Positions 5,874 through 6,524 of a stretch of 6,524 nt of DNA are shown piece by piece. The position numbers and the translations under genes were made by a program. Under the pieces are notes generated by a model. The model saw nothing but the letters and a program-made list of their open reading frames with translations, made no database searches and was not told the origin of the DNA. Position 1 is the stretch's first letter; each line of letters starts with the position of its first letter. The stretch is from Synergistaceae bacterium. GTDB taxonomy: Bacteria; Synergistota; Synergistia; Synergistales; Thermovirgaceae. The stretch spans positions 676-7,199 of the forward strand of contig DMCT01000045.1 of NCBI GenBank assembly GCA_003446665.1, read 5' to 3'.

Positions 5874-5880
5874 AAGGAGG
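5874..5880 (+). promoter_or_regulatory. Ribosome binding site of the binding-protein gene
   Basis: AAGGAGG lies 9 bases before the ATG at 5890 and fixes the start of the transporter protein. The 42 bases before it are AT-rich, with repeated GTTTTAAAA-like motifs (around 5837-5847 and 5867-5875), but show no clear -35/-10 pair, so the gene may be transcribed from further upstream. Confidence 0.6.
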
Positions 5881-5889
5881 ATTCAAATA

Positions 5890-6524
5890 ATGAAGAAAGC
5901 TTCGGGAATTATTCTGGCAGTTTTGGTTTCCTTGCTTTGCATGAGCGGAGGAGCTTTGGCTCAGGAAAAGAACGTTACCTTTGTAGATTTCAGCTGGAAC
6001 AGCGTCCAGATGCACAACAGGATAGCAGGTTTTGTTCTTGAGCACGGGTACGGATTCAAGCCGGAATATCTTTTTGCCGAGTCCGTTCCGGGACTCACGG
6101 GACTCGCCAAAGGCGATGTGGACATCGCCATGGAAATGTGGGTAGACAACGTCCTCGAGTGGTACAACGAAGCGGTCGGGAGAAACAAGGCTGTAATAGA
6201 CCTGGGACCGACCTTTCCGGATTCTCCTCAGGGGTGGTACGTGCCGACTTACGTGATCGAGGGGGACCCGGAAAGGGGCATCGAGCCCATGGCACCAGAT
6301 CTGAAGTCCGTCTTCGACCTTCCGAAGTACTGGGAGCTCTTCAAGGACCCCGAAAACCCGAAAAAAGGACGGTTTTACAACGCCATACCGGGCTGGGTGG
6401 TGCACGACATAAACATGAAGAAACTGGATGCCTACGGGCTCACCGACACCTACCAGGCCTTCGGCCCGGGCTCCCAGACAGCCCTTGCCACTGCGATAGT
6501 GACAGCCTACCAAAGAGGAAACCC
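5890..6524 (+). CDS. Glycine betaine/proline-type ABC transporter substrate-binding protein (partial)
   Basis: Extracytoplasmic binding protein of an OpuAC/ProX-type ABC importer, which captures quaternary ammonium or related compounds and delivers them to a membrane permease. The first 211 codons are present and the gene runs off the right edge. Residues 1-24 form a Sec signal peptide (MKK, hydrophobic core, ALA before Q25), giving a periplasmic or exported protein. C17 lies in LLCM and does not fit a lipobox. The mature part follows the family pattern: FVDFSWNSVQMHNRIAGFV (31-49), LFAESVPGLTGLAKGDVDIA (61-80), MEMWVDN (81-87) and QGWYVPTYV (114-122). Tryptophans 36, 84, 116 and 169 are candidates for the aromatic cage that holds the trimethylammonium group. 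The ligand cannot be decided; betaine, carnitine, choline and proline betaine are possible. Permease and ATPase genes would be expected beyond the edge. Confidence 0.88.
   Translation, partial: MKKASGIILAVLVSLLCMSGGALAQEKNVTFVDFSWNSVQMHNRIAGFVLEHGYGFKPEYLFAESVPGLTGLAKGDVDIAMEMWVDNVLEWYNEAVGRNKAVIDLGPTFPDSPQGWYVPTYVIEGDPERGIEPMAPDLKSVFDLPKYWELFKDPENPKKGRFYNAIPGWVVHDINMKKLDAYGLTDTYQAFGPGSQTALATAIVTAYQRGN

Noticed and set aside
5890..5964. Lipoprotein signal at C17 of the binding protein
   Set aside because: The residues before the cysteine are LL, not a lipobox ending in Gly/Ala/Ser, and a good signal peptidase I site (ALA-Q) lies seven residues later.
5860..6513. 217-codon open frame on the minus strand opposite the binding-protein gene
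   Set aside because: It is antisense to a clear OpuAC-type protein with signal peptide and ribosome site; its own translation has no recognisable family features.

Overview
The window reads as bacterial chromosome, most likely from an anaerobic, amino-acid- or organic-acid-fermenting bacterium. The Synergistota are my best guess, from gene content, moderately high GC and free use of AGG and ATA codons; no marker gene confirms this. It holds two gene blocks pointing away from each other across an AT-rich control region of about 540 bases.

Left block (minus strand, about 4961 down to 48): a tight six-gene run, read in the order FadR/FCD-type GntR regulator, HD-domain putative phosphohydrolase, aconitase-family large subunit (pair 2), its small subunit, a second aconitase-family large subunit (pair 1), and its small subunit. 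Gaps are 47, 33, 13, 16 and 2 bases. Every dehydratase gene has a clear Shine-Dalgarno sequence, so one operon is likely. A sigma70-like promoter lies just upstream of the regulator, and a strong GC-rich hairpin follows the last gene. The enzymes belong to the 3-isopropylmalate dehydratase / homoaconitase / dimethylmaleate hydratase / mesaconase group, which interconverts hydroxy-di- and tricarboxylic acids by dehydration and hydration on a [4Fe-4S] cluster. No leuA or leuB is seen, and the regulator is of a type that usually senses carboxylic acids. A dedicated carboxylic-acid pathway is therefore at least as likely as leucine synthesis. The large subunit of pair 2 keeps the cluster cysteines but has lost several residues normally used in catalysis and substrate binding. 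This is the most unusual thing in the window.

Control region (4962-5504): it contains the minus-strand promoter of the regulator, two inverted repeats, a perfect 20-bp palindrome that runs into the -35 box of a near-consensus plus-strand promoter, and then a long leader of about 270 bases without a convincing gene.

Right block (plus strand, 5505 to the edge): a small helix-turn-helix plus leucine-zipper protein resembling the DUF6262/TnpC-like family, followed 58 bases later by a secreted glycine betaine/proline-type (OpuAC/ProX) ABC transporter binding protein that runs off the right edge. The two may share the promoter near 5201-5229.
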